From NCBI GenBank assembly GCA_052031065.1, contig JBPEXY010000155.1, positions 1 through 5,323 of the forward strand: a stretch of DNA of 5,323 nt. The letters run 5' to 3'. The stretch comes from JBPEXY01 sp052031065. GTDB taxonomy: Bacteria > Pseudomonadota > Gammaproteobacteria > Immundisolibacterales > Immundisolibacteraceae. The notes under the pieces were generated by a model. The model was given only the letters and a program-made list of their open reading frames with translations, was not told the DNA's origin and made no database searches. Made by a program: the position numbers and the translations under genes. This document shows, one piece after another, positions 4,893 through 5,323 of this stretch. Each line of letters opens with the position of its first letter. The first letter of the stretch is position 1.

Positions 4893-5323
4893 ATGCATAC
4901 GCGTCAGAGTGGTTTTACCTTGATCGAGATTGCCATTGTGTTGGTAATTATAGGCCTGATTTTGGGTGGCGCACTCAAGGGGCAGGAGCTTATCGCTACC
5001 GCCAAAGTGCGCAGCACCATCAATCAGCTAGATGGCGTTCGTGCTGCCTACTACGCCTTTCAGGATCGCTATCGCGCCCTGCCTGGGGATTACGCCCAGG
5101 CGGCCAACAATTTACCCGATGCGGTCGCGCTGGGGGTTGTTAACGGCCAGGGTAATGGACTCATTAACACCAACGGCGAGCGTGGCCAGGCGTGGCTTCA
5201 TCTAAGTGCCGCTGGTTTTCTGACGGGACAATCATTTAATGGTACTGGTACCGGGAACAATTGGAATTGCTCCGCGTTGACCTGCCTGACAAATCCTTTT
5301 AGTGGGGCTATGTTGTTAACGTT
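4893..5323 (+). CDS. Type IV prepilin-like protein, C-terminus cut by the window edge
   Basis: The frame is open to the right edge; 143 residues are visible. The N-terminus is a textbook class III signal: a 7-residue leader MHTRQSG, prepilin peptidase cleavage between Gly7 and Phe8, then FTLIE with Glu12 as the conserved Glu+5 of the mature protein, and a hydrophobic helix to about residue 29. The helix continues as an amphipathic stretch (AKVRSTINQLDGVRAAYYAFQDRY), followed by RALPGDY, a motif common in a pilin/pseudopilin subgroup, and a Gly/Asn-rich head. Cys126 and Cys131 in NCSALTC could form a small disulfide loop. It would be inserted in the inner membrane, cleaved and N-methylated by PilD, then assembled into a type IV pilus or type II secretion pseudopilus; which of these cannot be told here. 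It is the first gene after the sigma-54 promoter and has a strong ribosome binding site. Confidence 0.92.
   Translation, partial: MHTRQSGFTLIEIAIVLVIIGLILGGALKGQELIATAKVRSTINQLDGVRAAYYAFQDRYRALPGDYAQAANNLPDAVALGVVNGQGNGLINTNGERGQAWLHLSAAGFLTGQSFNGTGTGNNWNCSALTCLTNPFSGAMLLT

Overview
The window looks like a chromosomal piece of a Proteobacterium, most likely a gammaproteobacterium. This is inferred from moderate GC, the NtrC-type regulator, the sigma-54 promoter and the type IV pilin style; no rRNA or marker gene fixes the taxon. It holds six protein-coding features in two divergent groups, two of them cut by the window edges. No tRNA, rRNA, CRISPR array, insertion sequence or phage gene was seen.

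Left half (minus strand, read right to left from about 2884 to 1): a membrane histidine kinase, then an ABC-2 type transporter ATPase, then a response regulator whose N-terminal 166 residues are in the window. Both junctions are 4-base ATGA stop/start overlaps, so these genes form one tightly coupled operon. The receiver resembles that of PrsR, the sigma-54-dependent regulator of PEP-CTERM/exosortase systems. The AAA+ part that would prove sigma-54 activation lies outside the window.

Middle (2885-3073): a divergent intergenic region with a sigma-70-like promoter toward the kinase operon. A perfect 7-bp dyad lies over its -10 region and could be an operator for both directions.

Right half (plus strand): an ABC-2 type permease with about six membrane helices, and six bases later a small single-pass membrane protein with a TPR-like soluble domain. 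After a 352-bp non-coding stretch comes a type IV prepilin cut by the right edge. The non-coding stretch holds a perfect 16-bp palindrome, GC-rich stem-forming sequence, a strong -24/-12 sigma-54 promoter, an overlapping consensus -35 TTGACA element, and a leader of about 148 nt ending in a good ribosome binding site.

Working model (inference): the kinase and regulator control the prepilin from the sigma-54 promoter, with the palindrome as an upstream activator site. The ATPase (left) and permease plus TPR-like protein (right) form one transporter linked to the same pathway. The gene content recalls the Myxococcus xanthus pil region, where pilS/pilR, pilA and the ABC transporter genes pilGHI lie together. 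Here, however, the ATPase gene sits between the kinase and regulator genes and its permease is divergent.
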